A stretch of 64,000 nucleotides of DNA from Alphaproteobacteria bacterium (GCA_021776685.1 JAJFFJ010000130.1:34835-98834); one strand, 5' to 3'. Shown: positions 52,398 to 62,434, numbered from the stretch's first letter. Numbers and translations are program-made. The notes: generated from the sequence alone by a model not told the origin.

Positions 52398-52985
52398 CTA
52401 GCTGGCCGCTCCCAATGCCGCACGAAATCTGTCCTTGAGAACCACGGGATCGCGCTCGGGCAAGACCAATGGCGGCGTATCAGGCGAGATCTTGAGCACC
52501 ACGAAAACGGGTCCGCGGGCCTCGCGCGCCAGGGACACCGCTTCGCCCATGCGCTCATCTTCTGCAATGGTCGCGGCCACCGGCAGGCCGCAGCCGCGTG
52601 CGATGGCGGCCAGGTCAGCGCCGTGTGCGGTGTGCGAGGGTTGGCCGCCGGTTTCGCCATATAGGCCATTGTCCAGGACCACAATGGCGAGGTTGACCGG
52701 CTGTTGTTGGGCGATCGTTGCGAGGCCGCCCATGCCCATCAGCATTTCACCGTCGCCGGTAACAACCAGCACGCGTTTGTCAGGCTGCGCCATCGCCAAA
52801 CCCAGCCCGATCAGGACAGCACCGCCCATGGCGCCCCACAGGCCGAAATCCAGGTCATGTTCCCCTGCCGCCGCCAGGTCCCATGTGGCTGCGCCCAGAC
52901 CGCCCACTACCAGCAGGTCGTCCGTACGGTCGGCGACCAACCGGGCCACCGCCTGCCGCCGGTCGATGGTGCCGGGTTGGTTCAT
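52398..52985 (-). CDS. thiamine-diphosphate decarboxylase, TPP-binding subunit (sulfopyruvate/phosphonopyruvate type)
   Basis: A 195-residue protein with the thiamine diphosphate-binding GDGE ... N motif (VLVVTGDGEMLMGMGGL, then VVLDNGLYGETGGQ). It matches the ComE-type beta subunit of two-part decarboxylases. It is the downstream partner of the adjacent gene: their frames overlap by four bases. Substrates of this subfamily are sulfopyruvate or phosphonopyruvate; which one is not readable. Length fits the half-size form. Confidence 0.82.
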   Translation of the reverse strand: MNQPGTIDRRQAVARLVADRTDDLLVVGGLGAATWDLAAAGEHDLDFGLWGAMGGAVLIGLGLAMAQPDKRVLVVTGDGEMLMGMGGLATIAQQQPVNLAIVVLDNGLYGETGGQPSHTAHGADLAAIARGCGLPVAATIAEDERMGEAVSLAREARGPVFVVLKISPDTPPLVLPERDPVVLKDRFRAALGAAS

Positions 52986-53515
52986 TGTGCCGCCTCGAAT
53001 GATTTCACGCCGATGACGTCCTGGGCGATCAGCACCGCAACGATGGCGTCGCTGCCGAATGCGGCCTGGCCGGCGGCGGCGACCGTTGGGCCAGCATCCA
53101 CCGCGGCGTCGATGCGCCGGGCCTCACCGCCCATTGTCTCGAACAGCGGGCCCGTCGCCTGGCCCATGGGGATTTGCCAGGGGTTTTTCTCCGCGGCCTC
53201 GCCGCGCATGGTCACCAGGGTCAGCAATGGGAAGCGTGCCGCGCGGGCAAAGGCCAGCTGATTTGCGCAATTGCCGACGCCGGAGGATTGCATCAGCAGC
53301 ACCCCCCGTTCGCCCCCCAGCCAGGCGCCCGCCAGCAGCGCGACGCCTTCCTCCTCGGTGGTCAGCGGCACGAGGGTCATGGTCGGCTCCGCGCCGCACA
53401 ACTCGATCAGGCGGGCGTGCCCGGCATCCGGCACATAGGCGACCTGGCGGATGTCGAGCGCGGTGAGCGCGTCGAATATGGCAGCGGGCCAGTCGGGATC
53501 AGGTGTTTCAGTCAT
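52982..53515 (-). CDS. thiamine-diphosphate decarboxylase, alpha subunit (sulfopyruvate/phosphonopyruvate type)
   Basis: A 177-residue protein matching the pyrimidine-binding half of TPP enzymes: VPLTTEEEGVALLAGAWLGG with the catalytic Glu, then SGVGNCANQLAFARAARFPL. Together with the overlapping TPP-binding gene (ATGA overlap) it should form the complete active site, as in ComD/ComE. In archaea ComDE acts in coenzyme M synthesis; in bacteria similar pairs process sulfo- or phosphonopyruvate. No other such pathway gene is in the window. Confidence 0.8.
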   Translation of the reverse strand: MTETPDPDWPAAIFDALTALDIRQVAYVPDAGHARLIELCGAEPTMTLVPLTTEEEGVALLAGAWLGGERGVLLMQSSGVGNCANQLAFARAARFPLLTLVTMRGEAAEKNPWQIPMGQATGPLFETMGGEARRIDAAVDAGPTVAAAGQAAFGSDAIVAVLIAQDVIGVKSFEAAQ

Positions 53516-53560
53516 ATCCTGTCACGGGAGGTCGCATTGCTTTGCCGCGCTGAAACGAGA

Positions 53561-53586
53561 AGGGGCGGGTTTGAAACCCGCCCCTA
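53561..53586. repeat. dispersed palindrome, second copy
   Basis: AGGGGCGGGTTT, GA, AAACCCGCCCCT: a near-perfect palindrome related to 49658-49682. It lies between icd and the decarboxylase genes and may terminate icd transcripts. Confidence 0.75.
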
Positions 53587-53617
53587 CGGTACCGGTTCGC
53601 GACGTAATGAAAAGCCT

Positions 53618-54832
53618 CTAGGCGCCCATGCGGGCCTGCAGGCCCTCGTCAAGTTTCTCAAGGAACTGGGTGGTGGTCAGCCATTTCTGGTCCGGGCCGA
53701 TAAGTAGCGCCAGATCCTTGGTCATGAAGCCGCTCTCCACCGCGGAGATGCAGACATCTTCCAGGGTCTCGGCGAACTCCACCACCTTGGGCGTGTCGTC
53801 CATGCGGCCGCGGAATTTCAGGCCGCGGCTCCAGGCAAAGATCGACGCGATCGGATTGGTCGACGTTTCCTTACCCTGCTGGTGCATGCGGTAGTGGCGG
53901 GTGACCGTGCCATGAGCGGCCTCTGCTTCAACAGTTTCGCCATCTGCAGTCATCAGCACGGAGGTCATCAGGCCGAGTGAGCCAAAGCCCTGGGCCACGG
54001 TGTCGGACTGCACGTCGCCGTCATAGTTCTTGCACGCCCAGACAAAACCGCCCGACCACTTCATCGCGGCGGCGACCATGTCATCGATCAGCCGGTGTTC
54101 GTATTCCAGGCCGGCCGCCTTGAACTTGTCCGCGAAGTCGGCGTCGAACACTTCCTGGAACAGATCCTTGAACCGGCCGTCATAGGCCTTGAGGATCGTA
54201 TTCTTGGTGGACATGTAGACGTTGTAGTTCCGATCCAGCCCATAGTTGAGCGACGCCTGGGCGAAATCCCGGATCGAGTCGTCCAGGTTGTACATGGCCA
54301 TGGCGACACCGCCGCCCGGGAAGTCATAGACCTCCTCTTCAATCGAATCGCCGTCATCGCCTTCCCATTTGATCGTCAGCTTGCCCTTGCCCGGGACCCT
54401 GAAATCGGTGGCGCGATACTGGTCGCCGAAGGCGTGGCGGCCGATGATGATCGGCTTGGTCCAGCCAGGGACCAGGCGGGGGACGTTTTTGCAGATGATC
54501 GGTTCGCGGAAAACCGTGCCACCCAGGATGTTCCGGATGGTGCCGTTGGGGGAGCGCCACATTTTTTTGAGGCCGAATTCCTCAACCCGATCCTCGTCCG
54601 GTGTGATGGTGGCGCACTTGACGCCCACGCCGTGCTCCTTGATGGCGTTGGCCGCATCGATGGTGATCTGGTCGTCGGTCTCGTCGCGCTTCTCGATGCC
54701 CAGGTCGTAGTAATGCAGGTCGATATCGAGATACGGCAGGATCAGCTTGTCCTTGATGAACTGCCAGATGATGCGGGTCATTTCATCGCCGTCGAGCTCG
54801 ATGACAGGTTTGGCGACCTTGATTTTGTCCAT
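53618..54832 (-). CDS. icd: NADP-dependent isocitrate dehydrogenase
   Basis: A 404-residue protein of the eukaryote-like/alphaproteobacterial NADP-IDH class. Segments are [20 protein letters not shown], the substrate loop [37 protein letters not shown] and [17 protein letters not shown]. It oxidatively decarboxylates isocitrate in the TCA cycle. The ATG at 54832 is chosen; an upstream 36-codon extension lacks family similarity. It stands alone, with no other TCA gene. Confidence 0.96.
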   Translation of the reverse strand: MDKIKVAKPVIELDGDEMTRIIWQFIKDKLILPYLDIDLHYYDLGIEKRDETDDQITIDAANAIKEHGVGVKCATITPDEDRVEEFGLKKMWRSPNGTIRNILGGTVFREPIICKNVPRLVPGWTKPIIIGRHAFGDQYRATDFRVPGKGKLTIKWEGDDGDSIEEEVYDFPGGGVAMAMYNLDDSIRDFAQASLNYGLDRNYNVYMSTKNTILKAYDGRFKDLFQEVFDADFADKFKAAGLEYEHRLIDDMVAAAMKWSGGFVWACKNYDGDVQSDTVAQGFGSLGLMTSVLMTADGETVEAEAAHGTVTRHYRMHQQGKETSTNPIASIFAWSRGLKFRGRMDDTPKVVEFAETLEDVCISAVESGFMTKDLALLIGPDQKWLTTTQFLEKLDEGLQARMGA

Positions 54833-54958
54833 GCTTCCTTCCCCGGAATCTTGAAAGCGCTCTCGCGAATGCGGGCGCAGAATTGGCGCGCGGAACATAC
54901 CATTGGCGGGCAGGGCATCAAGGGTGGCAGGCCGCCGCACACTGTTTATTAACGGGCG

Positions 54959-55543
54959 CTAAAGCTTGTCGGTCTGCAGCGTTTGAGAGGCGGGCGGTGC
55001 TGTGGCGAGTGTCTCGAAGACCGCCTCAACACTGTCCGCGAAGCGGGTGAGGCGCCGGTCCGCATCGCTGACGAACTCCTTCTCGATCATGCTGTCGATC
55101 AGTTTTGCCAGAGGCTGCCAATAGCCATTGATGTCCGCGACCACCACCGGTTTGGCGTGGAATCCCAATTGCCGCCAGGTGACGATTTCGAACATTTCGT
55201 CCAGGGTGCCGAGGCCGCCGGGCAGCACCACGAACGCGTCGGACAGCTTGGCCATCATCATCTTGCGCTCGTGCATATTGTCGACCACATGCAGCTGGCT
55301 GACATGGGCGTGGCCCACCTCGCGGGTCTGGAGGGACTCTGGAATAATGCCCACGACCTTGCCGCCCGCTGCCAGTGCCGCGTCGGCCACGGCGCCCATC
55401 AGACCAACCCTTCCGCCGCCGAAGACCACGGTCATGCCCCGCTCGGCCAGCCCTGCGCCCAATGCAGTTGCAGCTTCCTGCCACGCAGGGTCGGTCCCGG
55501 TGCGGGATCCACAATAGACACAGACGGAAGAGATGCCGGTCAT
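54959..55543 (-). CDS. LOG family protein (nucleoside 5'-monophosphate phosphoribohydrolase)
   Basis: A 194-residue protein with SVCVYCGSRTG, VVFGGGRVGLMGAVADAAL and the hallmark VLPGGLGTLDEMFE (PGGxGTxxE). LOG proteins release cytokinin bases or ribose 5-phosphate from nucleoside monophosphates. They are often misnamed lysine decarboxylase. It lies about 126 bases downstream in order from icd; co-transcription is possible but not shown. Confidence 0.92.
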   Translation of the reverse strand: MTGISSVCVYCGSRTGTDPAWQEAATALGAGLAERGMTVVFGGGRVGLMGAVADAALAAGGKVVGIIPESLQTREVGHAHVSQLHVVDNMHERKMMMAKLSDAFVVLPGGLGTLDEMFEIVTWRQLGFHAKPVVVADINGYWQPLAKLIDSMIEKEFVSDADRRLTRFADSVEAVFETLATAPPASQTLQTDKL

Positions 55544-55582
55544 TGGCAGTCGGGGTCCTCTATTTGTTGCCGGGTTGGGGCG

Positions 55583-56524
55583 TCAGCTGGGCGGCACGGC
55601 CACCACACGGGTTGCCGCCGGCGGATCGTCCCAATAGGGCTCTGGGCCAAACCTTTCACTCAGAAACTCCACCAGCAGGCGAATCTTGGCTGACGGTTGC
55701 TGTTCGGCGGCATAGACCGCAAACAGCGACAGGTCAGGCGAGGCATAGTCTGTCAGGACCGGCTCAAGACGGCCCGTGGCGATGTCGCACCAAGCGATGA
55801 AATTCGGCACGATTGTTATACCCAGTCCGGCCACGGCAGCCTCAAGCAACATATCGCCGCTGTTGGCCTGGAACGGGCTTTCCACCGGCACCCGGTGCTC
55901 GCCATCGGCCCCCCGCAACAGCCACGAGTTTCCCGTGGCAAGGTAGCTGTATTGCAGGCAGGTGTGGTGGGCCAGATCGGTGGGGTGAAGTGGCCGTCCT
56001 CGGCGCTTCAAATAGTCGGGTGAGGCGATCAGCACGATTCTAATTGGCGCGATCCGGTGACCAATCAGGTTCGGCGGGACACTGCGGGCGACCCGGAGCG
56101 CCACGTCGAAATCCTCTTCAAACATGCTGACGGTGCGGTCGTTCAGGGTGACGCTGATGCCCAAATCCGGATAGGCGGCGGCGAATTTGGCTAGTGCCGG
56201 CGCCAGGTGGAGCGTGCCGAATGACTGGGGGGCATTGATCCGCAGCAGTCCTTTCGGTTCGCTATGCAGTTGGCGGACGAAATTCTCCGCATCTGCCGCT
56301 TCGTTCAACACACGCAGACACCGCTCATAGAAAGCGCGTCCAATTTCGGTGGGCAGGACTTGACGGGTGGTGCGGTTGAGCAGCCGCGTGCCCAGGTCTG
56401 CTTCAAGCTGCTGAACGCGCTTGCTGACGGCGGCGCGTGACAGGCCCAGCCGCTGCGCAGCCGCGGTAAAACTTTCGGCCTCCACGACCCGAGCAAAAAT
56501 CTCCATGCTGGTAAGGCGGTCCAT
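55583..56524 (-). CDS. LysR-family transcriptional regulator
   Basis: A 313-residue LysR regulator. The winged helix is at residues about 5-60 (AAQRLGLSRAAVSKRVQQLE; LGTRLLNRTTRQVLPT). The effector domain (about 95-300) has LLRINAPQSFGTLHLAP and VALRVARSVPPNLIGHRIAP. It has the pattern of the DsdC/CrgA-type subgroup. Targets are unknown; the divergent cytochrome gene is a candidate. The start is ATG without a strong ribosome-binding site. Confidence 0.92.
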   Translation of the reverse strand: MDRLTSMEIFARVVEAESFTAAAQRLGLSRAAVSKRVQQLEADLGTRLLNRTTRQVLPTEIGRAFYERCLRVLNEAADAENFVRQLHSEPKGLLRINAPQSFGTLHLAPALAKFAAAYPDLGISVTLNDRTVSMFEEDFDVALRVARSVPPNLIGHRIAPIRIVLIASPDYLKRRGRPLHPTDLAHHTCLQYSYLATGNSWLLRGADGEHRVPVESPFQANSGDMLLEAAVAGLGITIVPNFIAWCDIATGRLEPVLTDYASPDLSLFAVYAAEQQPSAKIRLLVEFLSERFGPEPYWDDPPAATRVVAVPPS

Positions 56525-56697
56525 GCAGCTTCTCTATTGTCAATCTACGGTTACCAATCAGTTTCCCAGAAAGCGGCTTATCATGCAAACCGGATTGGTC
56601 AAGAATGTCGCATCTCCAGATGGAGAGGAATCCGGATTTCCCGGCGTGGCATGCCAGCCAGACCATGCCAACCAGACAGGGACAGGAGTCAGAATCG

Positions 56698-57165
56698 ATG
56701 AAGGTAATGCGCAGTGTGATTATAGGCGCCGCATTGGCGATGAGCGTGTCGGTCGTTGCACCGGTGAGCGCGCTGGATGCAGGCAAATCGGTTTACGCCC
56801 GCAAGGCGATCATGTGGTCGATGGCTGCGCACATGAAAGGGATCGTGGCAGGCATAAAGCTGAAAGACGGCAAGACCGTCGCTGCTGGCGCCAACGCGAT
56901 TGCCGCCATGGCCGGCGCACTTGGCGGCTTGTTCGTCAAAGGCACCCACCAGGGCTCCGTCTACAAGACCCGGGCGAAAAAAGAGATCTGGTCGAATATT
57001 CCCAAGGTCATCGCCGCGAACAAGACACTCATTCGCGAGGCGAAAGCATTGGCCAAAGTGGCGGCGGGCAACAACCCGGGCGCCATGGGTAAACAGTTCG
57101 GGAGGATGGCCAAACTCGGTTGCGGCGGTTGCCATCGTCCGTTCCGCGGCCCCAAGAATAAGTAG
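56698..57165 (+). CDS. cytochrome c' family protein
   Basis: A 155-residue secreted c-type cytochrome. A signal peptide (MKVMRSVIIGAALAMSVSVV, cut near SAL) leads into a four-helix protein. The heme motif CGGCH is near the C-terminus, GCGGCHRPFRG, as in cytochromes c'/c-556. It would carry electrons or bind NO in the periplasm. The ATG at 56698 is preceded by ACAGGAGTCAG. It diverges from the LysR gene and could be regulated by it. Confidence 0.9.
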   Translation: MKVMRSVIIGAALAMSVSVVAPVSALDAGKSVYARKAIMWSMAAHMKGIVAGIKLKDGKTVAAGANAIAAMAGALGGLFVKGTHQGSVYKTRAKKEIWSNIPKVIAANKTLIREAKALAKVAAGNNPGAMGKQFGRMAKLGCGGCHRPFRGPKNK

Positions 57166-57199
57166 CCTATCTGCTTATTCAGGCCCTGACTCCTGAGCA

Positions 57200-57239
57200 G
57201 GGGACCGTGCTTCAGCCTCCGACCTGAGGCGCGGTCCCC
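57200..57239 (+). terminator. hairpin downstream of the cytochrome c' gene
   Basis: GGGGACCG (57200-57207) pairs with CGGTCCCC (57232-57239) around an inner stem, followed by CTTCCTATTCTT. It sits on the 3' end of the convergent methyltransferase gene. Confidence 0.5.
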
Positions 57240-58057
57240 CTTCCTATTCTTGCGTGTATCGACAGTTGGTGGTGACCGTCGACGACGGTATCCGCGAATC
57301 CGGCTTCGACCTTTTTCCTGATCCGCGCCTCGATGGGCGCTGCATCTGGATGTCCTGCCAGAAGCGGCCCCACATTCATGCGGAACTGAACCTCCCAGAA
57401 CGGCTTCCCGGTTTCCACCCGGGGCGTCATCTCCACTTCCCGTTCCTCAGCCTGGGCAAACCCTGCGGCGTCGAACAGGGCGGTCATCGAACCGTTGGCG
57501 GCAAAGCGGAACGGTGCGTCGCCGTCATGCTGGTTGGCCCCGCCAAATTCATCGGCAATCGCCTGGTGCAGGATCTCCAGCATGGTGTTGTTCGGCCGCG
57601 GCCCCCAGACCATGAAGGCACACTGCCCGCCCGGGCGTAGCACCCGGCGTACCTCGGAGAAGGCCATTGCGGGGTCGGGCGCGAACATGATGCCATACCG
57701 GCAGGTTACCCGATCGAAGCTTCCGGCCTCGAAGGGCAATGCCTGCATGTCGGCGATCTTTGCACTTATGTTCGACACGCCCAGGTCTGCGATCCGCCGG
57801 CGCGTGCCTGCCAGCATCTCCTCCACCAGATCCGTCGCCACCACATGTCCATCCGGGCCAACCATCTCAGCAATCGTAAATGCCGGCTCCCCAGGGCCGG
57901 AGGCGAGATCGAGCACCTTCTGGCCGGGCGCAATATTCGCGGCGTCGATCAGCGGCTGGTTGAGCGCCTGGGCAGCCCGGGCCATCAGATCCGCTTCCCG
58001 TTGCCAAAACGGGCCGCGGGTCCGCCAGTAGGCATCGCTGGAAGAATCTACGGTCAT
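57212..58057 (-). CDS. SAM-dependent methyltransferase
   Basis: A 281-residue class I methyltransferase of the UbiE type. Motif I is [13 protein letters not shown], followed by [21 protein letters not shown] and [17 protein letters not shown]. The substrate is unknown. The ATG at 58057 is chosen because similarity starts with the [13 protein letters not shown] segment. It diverges from the HerA-like gene. The last codons overlap the cytochrome terminator hairpin. Confidence 0.9.
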   Translation of the reverse strand: MTVDSSSDAYWRTRGPFWQREADLMARAAQALNQPLIDAANIAPGQKVLDLASGPGEPAFTIAEMVGPDGHVVATDLVEEMLAGTRRRIADLGVSNISAKIADMQALPFEAGSFDRVTCRYGIMFAPDPAMAFSEVRRVLRPGGQCAFMVWGPRPNNTMLEILHQAIADEFGGANQHDGDAPFRFAANGSMTALFDAAGFAQAEEREVEMTPRVETGKPFWEVQFRMNVGPLLAGHPDAAPIEARIRKKVEAGFADTVVDGHHQLSIHARIGRGTAPQVGG

Positions 58058-58199
58058 TCGGCCATCCCCGATTTTGTCAGCTTTGGCGCAAGCTAGGGCG
58101 CGGGCCTGCGCCTGTCCACGGGCGTGGTGCGCCGTGGCGCAGACGGCCACGCCCATGCTATTGGATGGATGGACGTCAGGTCAGCGCGCAGGAGGGAAA

Positions 58200-59702
58200 A
58201 TGGCAGCGGATCCATTGTTTTTGGGCAAGGCGGGTGGGCGATCGGTCACGATCCGGCCGGACAAGATGAACCGCCATGGGCTGGTGGCGGGCGCCACAGG
58301 CACTGGCAAGACCGTCTCTGCCCGGGTGATGATCGAGGCGCTGTCCAGCCGTGGTGTTCCCTGCTTCATTGCGGACGTGAAGGGCGATCTGGCTGGTCTG
58401 GCGCGTCCCGGAAATCCCAGCGACGGCATCGAGGGCCGGGCTGCAGATCTGGGCTTGAGCGACTTCTCCTATGCCGGTGCGCCGGTAGTCTTCTGGGACG
58501 TGTTCGGAAAAGCAGGTCACCCTTTCCGCACCACGGTCTCCGACATGGGGCCGTTGTTGCTGGCGCGCCTGCTCAATCTCAACGATACCCAGACCGGCGT
58601 CCTTTATATCGCCTTCCGCGTCGCCGACGAACAGGGCCTGCTGCTGCTCGATCTCAAGGATCTGCGCGCCCTGCTCACCTGGCTCGACGAAAACCGCAAA
58701 AAGGTGAGCCAGGAGCTGGGCCGGATTTCTACGGCGTCCGTGGGCGCCGTGCAACGGGCGTTGCTGGTGCTGGAAGATCAAGGCGCTGCCAAGTTTTTCG
58801 GCGAGCCGGCGCTGGAATTGCCGGACCTCATGCGCACCGACCTGTCAGGGCGGGGGATCGTCAACGTGCTCGCTGCCGAGAAATTGATGAGCAGTCCAAA
58901 ACTCTATGCGACGGCGTTGTTGTGGTTGCTGTCGGAATTGTTTGAAGAGCTACCGGAAGTTGGCGATCCGGAGGTGCCGCGGCTGGTGTTCTTTTTCGAC
59001 GAGGCCCATCTGTTGTTCGACGATGCGCCAAAGGCGCTCCTCGACAAGATCGAACAGGTGGTGAGGCTAATCCGTTCCAAAGGGGTGGGCGTGTTCTTCG
59101 TCACGCAGAACCCCCTGGACATTCCCGATGAGGTTTTGGGACAGCTGGGCAACCGTGTTCAGCATGCGCTGCGCGCCTTTACACCTCGGGACCAGAAGGC
59201 GGTTCGCGCGGCGGCGGACACTTTCCGGATCAACCCGAAAATCGACACCGCGACCGCAATCACAGAGCTCGGAGTCGGGGAGGCGCTTGTTTCTACCCTG
59301 GATGCCAAGGGCCGGCCCACGGTCGTGCAGCAAACACTGATCCGGCCGCCCCAGTCGCGGCTGGATGTGCTGTCCAAGGCAGAGCGCAAACAGGTGATCG
59401 GCGCCAGTCCGGTAGGCGGCCGCTATGACAAGCCGGTGGACCGGGAAAGCGCCTACGAAGTGCTTGCCGGCCGCGCCGAAGGCCGGGTGAAGCAGGCGGA
59501 AAAAGCAAAGCGCGAGGATGCGTTGGACGATGACCGCCGCGAGCCGAAACAGAGTGGATGGCTGGATGGCATCCTGGGCGGCGGCCGCCGTGGCCGGCGC
59601 CAGGGCCTGGGCGAAGCGATGGCGAAAAGCGCAGTGCGTACCATCGGCCGCGAGATTGGCCGTCGGATTATCCGCGGTATCCTGGGCAGTATTTTGCGAT
59701 AA
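58200..59702 (+). CDS. HerA-like ATPase (DUF853 family)
   Basis: A 500-residue HerA/FtsK-type ATPase of the DUF853 family (YjgR-like). Walker A is [14 protein letters not shown] near the N-terminus, Walker [13 protein letters not shown]. The segment [33 protein letters not shown] is diagnostic and contains the Arg finger region. The C-terminus is basic and Gly/Arg-rich. It probably hydrolyses ATP on DNA or translocates a substrate; its role is unknown. The ATG at 58200 has a strong AGGAGGGAAAA ribosome-binding site. Confidence 0.88.
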   Translation: MAADPLFLGKAGGRSVTIRPDKMNRHGLVAGATGTGKTVSARVMIEALSSRGVPCFIADVKGDLAGLARPGNPSDGIEGRAADLGLSDFSYAGAPVVFWDVFGKAGHPFRTTVSDMGPLLLARLLNLNDTQTGVLYIAFRVADEQGLLLLDLKDLRALLTWLDENRKKVSQELGRISTASVGAVQRALLVLEDQGAAKFFGEPALELPDLMRTDLSGRGIVNVLAAEKLMSSPKLYATALLWLLSELFEELPEVGDPEVPRLVFFFDEAHLLFDDAPKALLDKIEQVVRLIRSKGVGVFFVTQNPLDIPDEVLGQLGNRVQHALRAFTPRDQKAVRAAADTFRINPKIDTATAITELGVGEALVSTLDAKGRPTVVQQTLIRPPQSRLDVLSKAERKQVIGASPVGGRYDKPVDRESAYEVLAGRAEGRVKQAEKAKREDALDDDRREPKQSGWLDGILGGGRRGRRQGLGEAMAKSAVRTIGREIGRRIIRGILGSILR

Positions 59703-59708
59703 CGTGCC

Positions 59709-60611
59709 CTACGCGCCAATGTCTGCGAGGAATGCGCGCACCTCGGCGACCACGTCGTCCGGTCGTTCCTCCGGTATGAAATGGGCGCAATCAAGGGCTT
59801 TCCCGCGGACGTCATGGGCCCGGTCCCCCCAGGTTTCCAGAAAGCCCATATTTTTGCCTGTCTGCCATCCGGGCCGCTTTGCCGTGTTGCCGCCCCACAG
59901 CACCATCACCGGGCAGTCCAGTTTGCGGCCGCGATCGGCCTCGTCATGTTCCAGGTCCAGTTCAGAGGAACGGTATTCCGCGACCGTTGCGTTTACGGCC
60001 TCCTGATTGCAGAAGCAGCGTTCATATTCCGCCATGGCTTCCGGTGTGATCGCGCCTTCCGTTGCGCACCACCTATCCATCAGGAAGTCGAAGTAGAATT
60101 TGACGCTGTTGCCGATGAGCGTCTCCGGAACCGGATGGGGCTGGCGCATCAGCACCCAATGGAAGAACGCACCGGCAAGTTGGCCATCCATATTGTCAAA
60201 GACCGCCTGGGTCGCGACCACATCCAGTGAAGTCAGGCTCTTGACCCGAGCCGAATGGTCCAACGCCATGCGATGGCCGACGCGGACGCCCCGGTCGTGC
60301 CCCACCACGTGCCATGTGTCGTGGCCAAGGTCGTCCATCAGCGCAACGATGTCCTGGGCCATGGTCCGCTTGCAGTAGACTGAATGGTCGCCTGGCGCGG
60401 CGGAGGGCTTACTGCTGTCGCCATAGCCACGCATGTCAGGGGCGACGACACGAAATTCGCCGGTGAGTTGGGGCGCCACCATGTGCCAGAGCAGGTGGGT
60501 CTGGGGGTAGCCGTGCAACAGCAATATGACCGGGCCCGCGCCGCTCTGGACAAAGTTGATGTCGACGCCGTTGACCGTGCGCCGTTCCCGCTCGAAGCCC
60601 TCAAAAAACAT
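59709..60611 (-). CDS. fluoroacetate dehalogenase-like alpha/beta hydrolase
   Basis: A 300-residue alpha/beta hydrolase. The nucleophile elbow VGHDRGVRVGH places Asp106 as nucleophile, with Arg107 and Arg110. Asp130 (LTSLDVV) and His277 (DCAHFIPEE) complete the triad. His151-Trp152 (FFHWVLM) and Tyr213 correspond to the halide-binding residues of fluoroacetate dehalogenase. The N-terminal HGYPQTHLLWH also fits. It would hydrolyse haloacetates. Annotated as dehalogenase by motif; natural substrate unknown. The gene is convergent with the HerA-like gene (6-base gap). Confidence 0.87.
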   Translation of the reverse strand: MFFEGFERERRTVNGVDINFVQSGAGPVILLLHGYPQTHLLWHMVAPQLTGEFRVVAPDMRGYGDSSKPSAAPGDHSVYCKRTMAQDIVALMDDLGHDTWHVVGHDRGVRVGHRMALDHSARVKSLTSLDVVATQAVFDNMDGQLAGAFFHWVLMRQPHPVPETLIGNSVKFYFDFLMDRWCATEGAITPEAMAEYERCFCNQEAVNATVAEYRSSELDLEHDEADRGRKLDCPVMVLWGGNTAKRPGWQTGKNMGFLETWGDRAHDVRGKALDCAHFIPEERPDDVVAEVRAFLADIGA

Positions 60612-60671
60612 CGCATCCCCCTCTTGTTGGCCGGCACCTGTATGCCGGATGTGAGGGCATTGGGAAAGCGA

Positions 60672-61493
60672 TCAATCGAGCAGAAAGTCGACCATCAGGC
60701 GGGCCACTTCGTCGGGAACCGCATCGATCGCGTTATGCTGCTGGCCGGCCATGACGTGCAGCGCCGCGCCGGGAAGGTTCCGTTCCAGCATATGGGTGGC
60801 ATCCTGTAGAAAGCCCGGGCTGTCGCTGCCCAGCAACAGCAGAGACGACCAGGGATAGGCAGCAAATCGCGCGGCATCAAACGGTGCGTGTCGGTTCAGG
60901 GCGCCCAACTCGCGCGGGATCGTCACGGCTGCGTCGCGGCGGTTCTGCCAGGTGGGCAGGGTCTGCAGCATTTCATATTCCGCCTGCGGGTAGCGGACCA
61001 CTTGCAAGGCGAAAGTCTCCAGAATGCGGTCAGGATCATTGGCAGACGCAGCTTCGTTGAGTAGCGCGAGAACATCGGGTGAAACCAGCGGTTCGCCCAG
61101 GGGGACCGGCGGTTCGTAGAAGACGATCCGGCCAAAGTCGCTTGTCAGCAGTCCTGCTTCCAGCAGACAGAACGCGCCATAGGAGTGGCCGAAAACATGG
61201 ACCGGCTGATCATGAGCCGCCGCCAACTGGCTGACCAACGCGGCCATGTCGGCGAATTCCCAGGAGATGTCATAGCCCGTCTCGTCGCCGCTTGCGCCGC
61301 GGCCTCGGCGGTCGATGGCATAGAGGGTGAACCGGGCAGCCAGCGTCGGGATGACCGGGGTCCAGCGCGCACGGTCGCTCGACGTGCCATGCACAAGCAG
61401 GAGCGGCGGCCCGCTCCCTGCCTTGTCGGCAGCAATCGGTGTGGCACCGTGGCCTGCCAGCATGACCGTCGTGATTTCCGGCATGTTCGACAT
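60672..61493 (-). CDS. alpha/beta hydrolase
   Basis: A 273-residue alpha/beta hydrolase. The nucleophile elbow is FGHSYGAFC (Ser), the oxyanion loop LLLVHGTSSDRARW, and a catalytic His lies in AGQQHNAIDAVPDEV near the end. The substrate is unknown. The ATG at 61493 is chosen because an upstream extension lacks similarity. It sits upstream of the dehalogenase-like gene (60-base gap) on the same strand; they may be co-transcribed. A VOC gene diverges upstream. Confidence 0.87.
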   Translation of the reverse strand: MSNMPEITTVMLAGHGATPIAADKAGSGPPLLLVHGTSSDRARWTPVIPTLAARFTLYAIDRRGRGASGDETGYDISWEFADMAALVSQLAAAHDQPVHVFGHSYGAFCLLEAGLLTSDFGRIVFYEPPVPLGEPLVSPDVLALLNEAASANDPDRILETFALQVVRYPQAEYEMLQTLPTWQNRRDAAVTIPRELGALNRHAPFDAARFAAYPWSSLLLLGSDSPGFLQDATHMLERNLPGAALHVMAGQQHNAIDAVPDEVARLMVDFLLD

Positions 61494-61599
61494 GGACCCT
61501 CTCCATTCAATTTGCGCATGGCGGCCCCACTCTTGGCCTACTTTCGCTCGCCCCATGCCCGGTCTATGATTTCAGACCACCCCGCATGGGAGACAAGCG

Positions 61600-62214
61600 A
61601 TGAATATACAATATGCTGCAGCCACAGAGCGCCTTCATTCAGGCGACGTGCTGGCCAGGGGTGTTCACCATCTGGCGCTGACGACGGATGATATGAAGGG
61701 GACGACGGACTTCTACGTCAACGTGCTCGGCATGCCCCTCGTCCACGCAATGAAGGTTCCGCCGGGGTTGGGCACCGGCCCGAAAAACCGCGGTAACCCG
61801 CCCTACGAAGAAATTCGCCACTACTTTTTTGACATGGGCAACGACAGCCTGATGGCGTTTTTTGAGATTCCGAAAGGTTCGGAGCCAAAGGCAAATCGCA
61901 ACGCCGTGGGCGGCATGCAGCATGTGGCCATCAGCGTTACCCATGAGCGGTTCGACGACATCCTCAGCCGCCTCGAAGCGCACGGGATAGCCAACAGCGG
62001 TCCGATTGAGCAGCTACCGGGTATGGTGGGCGTCTACTTTCTGGACCCAAACGGTATCCGGGTGGAATTCGCCTGTCAGCCATCCCAGGACGACGACCAG
62101 AAGAATATTGCGGGCGTCACTCAGACCAAGGATCAGGCACGCGCCGAGCTGGCGAGTTTGCCTGGCGCGGATGAAGGCTGGGTCGACGGACTGCTGGCCA
62201 GCTTGCCAGATTGA
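61600..62214 (+). CDS. VOC-family (glyoxalase/dioxygenase-fold) protein
   Basis: A 204-residue protein with two beta-alpha-beta-beta-beta units of the vicinal oxygen chelate fold. VHHLALTTDDMKGTTDFYVNVLG opens the first, and MQHVAISVTHERFDDIL with VYFLDPNGIRVEFA the second. His23 (HHLAL), His112-like (QHVAI) and Glu near FA are likely metal ligands. The reaction cannot be decided: glyoxalase, dioxygenase or resistance protein. It diverges from the hydrolase gene. Confidence 0.85.
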   Translation: MNIQYAAATERLHSGDVLARGVHHLALTTDDMKGTTDFYVNVLGMPLVHAMKVPPGLGTGPKNRGNPPYEEIRHYFFDMGNDSLMAFFEIPKGSEPKANRNAVGGMQHVAISVTHERFDDILSRLEAHGIANSGPIEQLPGMVGVYFLDPNGIRVEFACQPSQDDDQKNIAGVTQTKDQARAELASLPGADEGWVDGLLASLPD

Positions 62215-62434
62215 AACAGGGCCTGAAACAGAGCCCGAAATAGAGCTCCGTCACCTATCCAGCACAAACGGTGCGGGCATCCGCCTGACGTGGATTCCGG
62301 CGCAATAGCTGGCTTGTGACCCGAGTCACTGCCGCAGCTCGGCTCCTCCCGTAGAACGGGGGCAACATCAACGCAGGGTCGTCGCCCATATCGGCGCTTG
62401 ACCTTGATTTGACCCGTTTCTCCAGGAGCCACCC

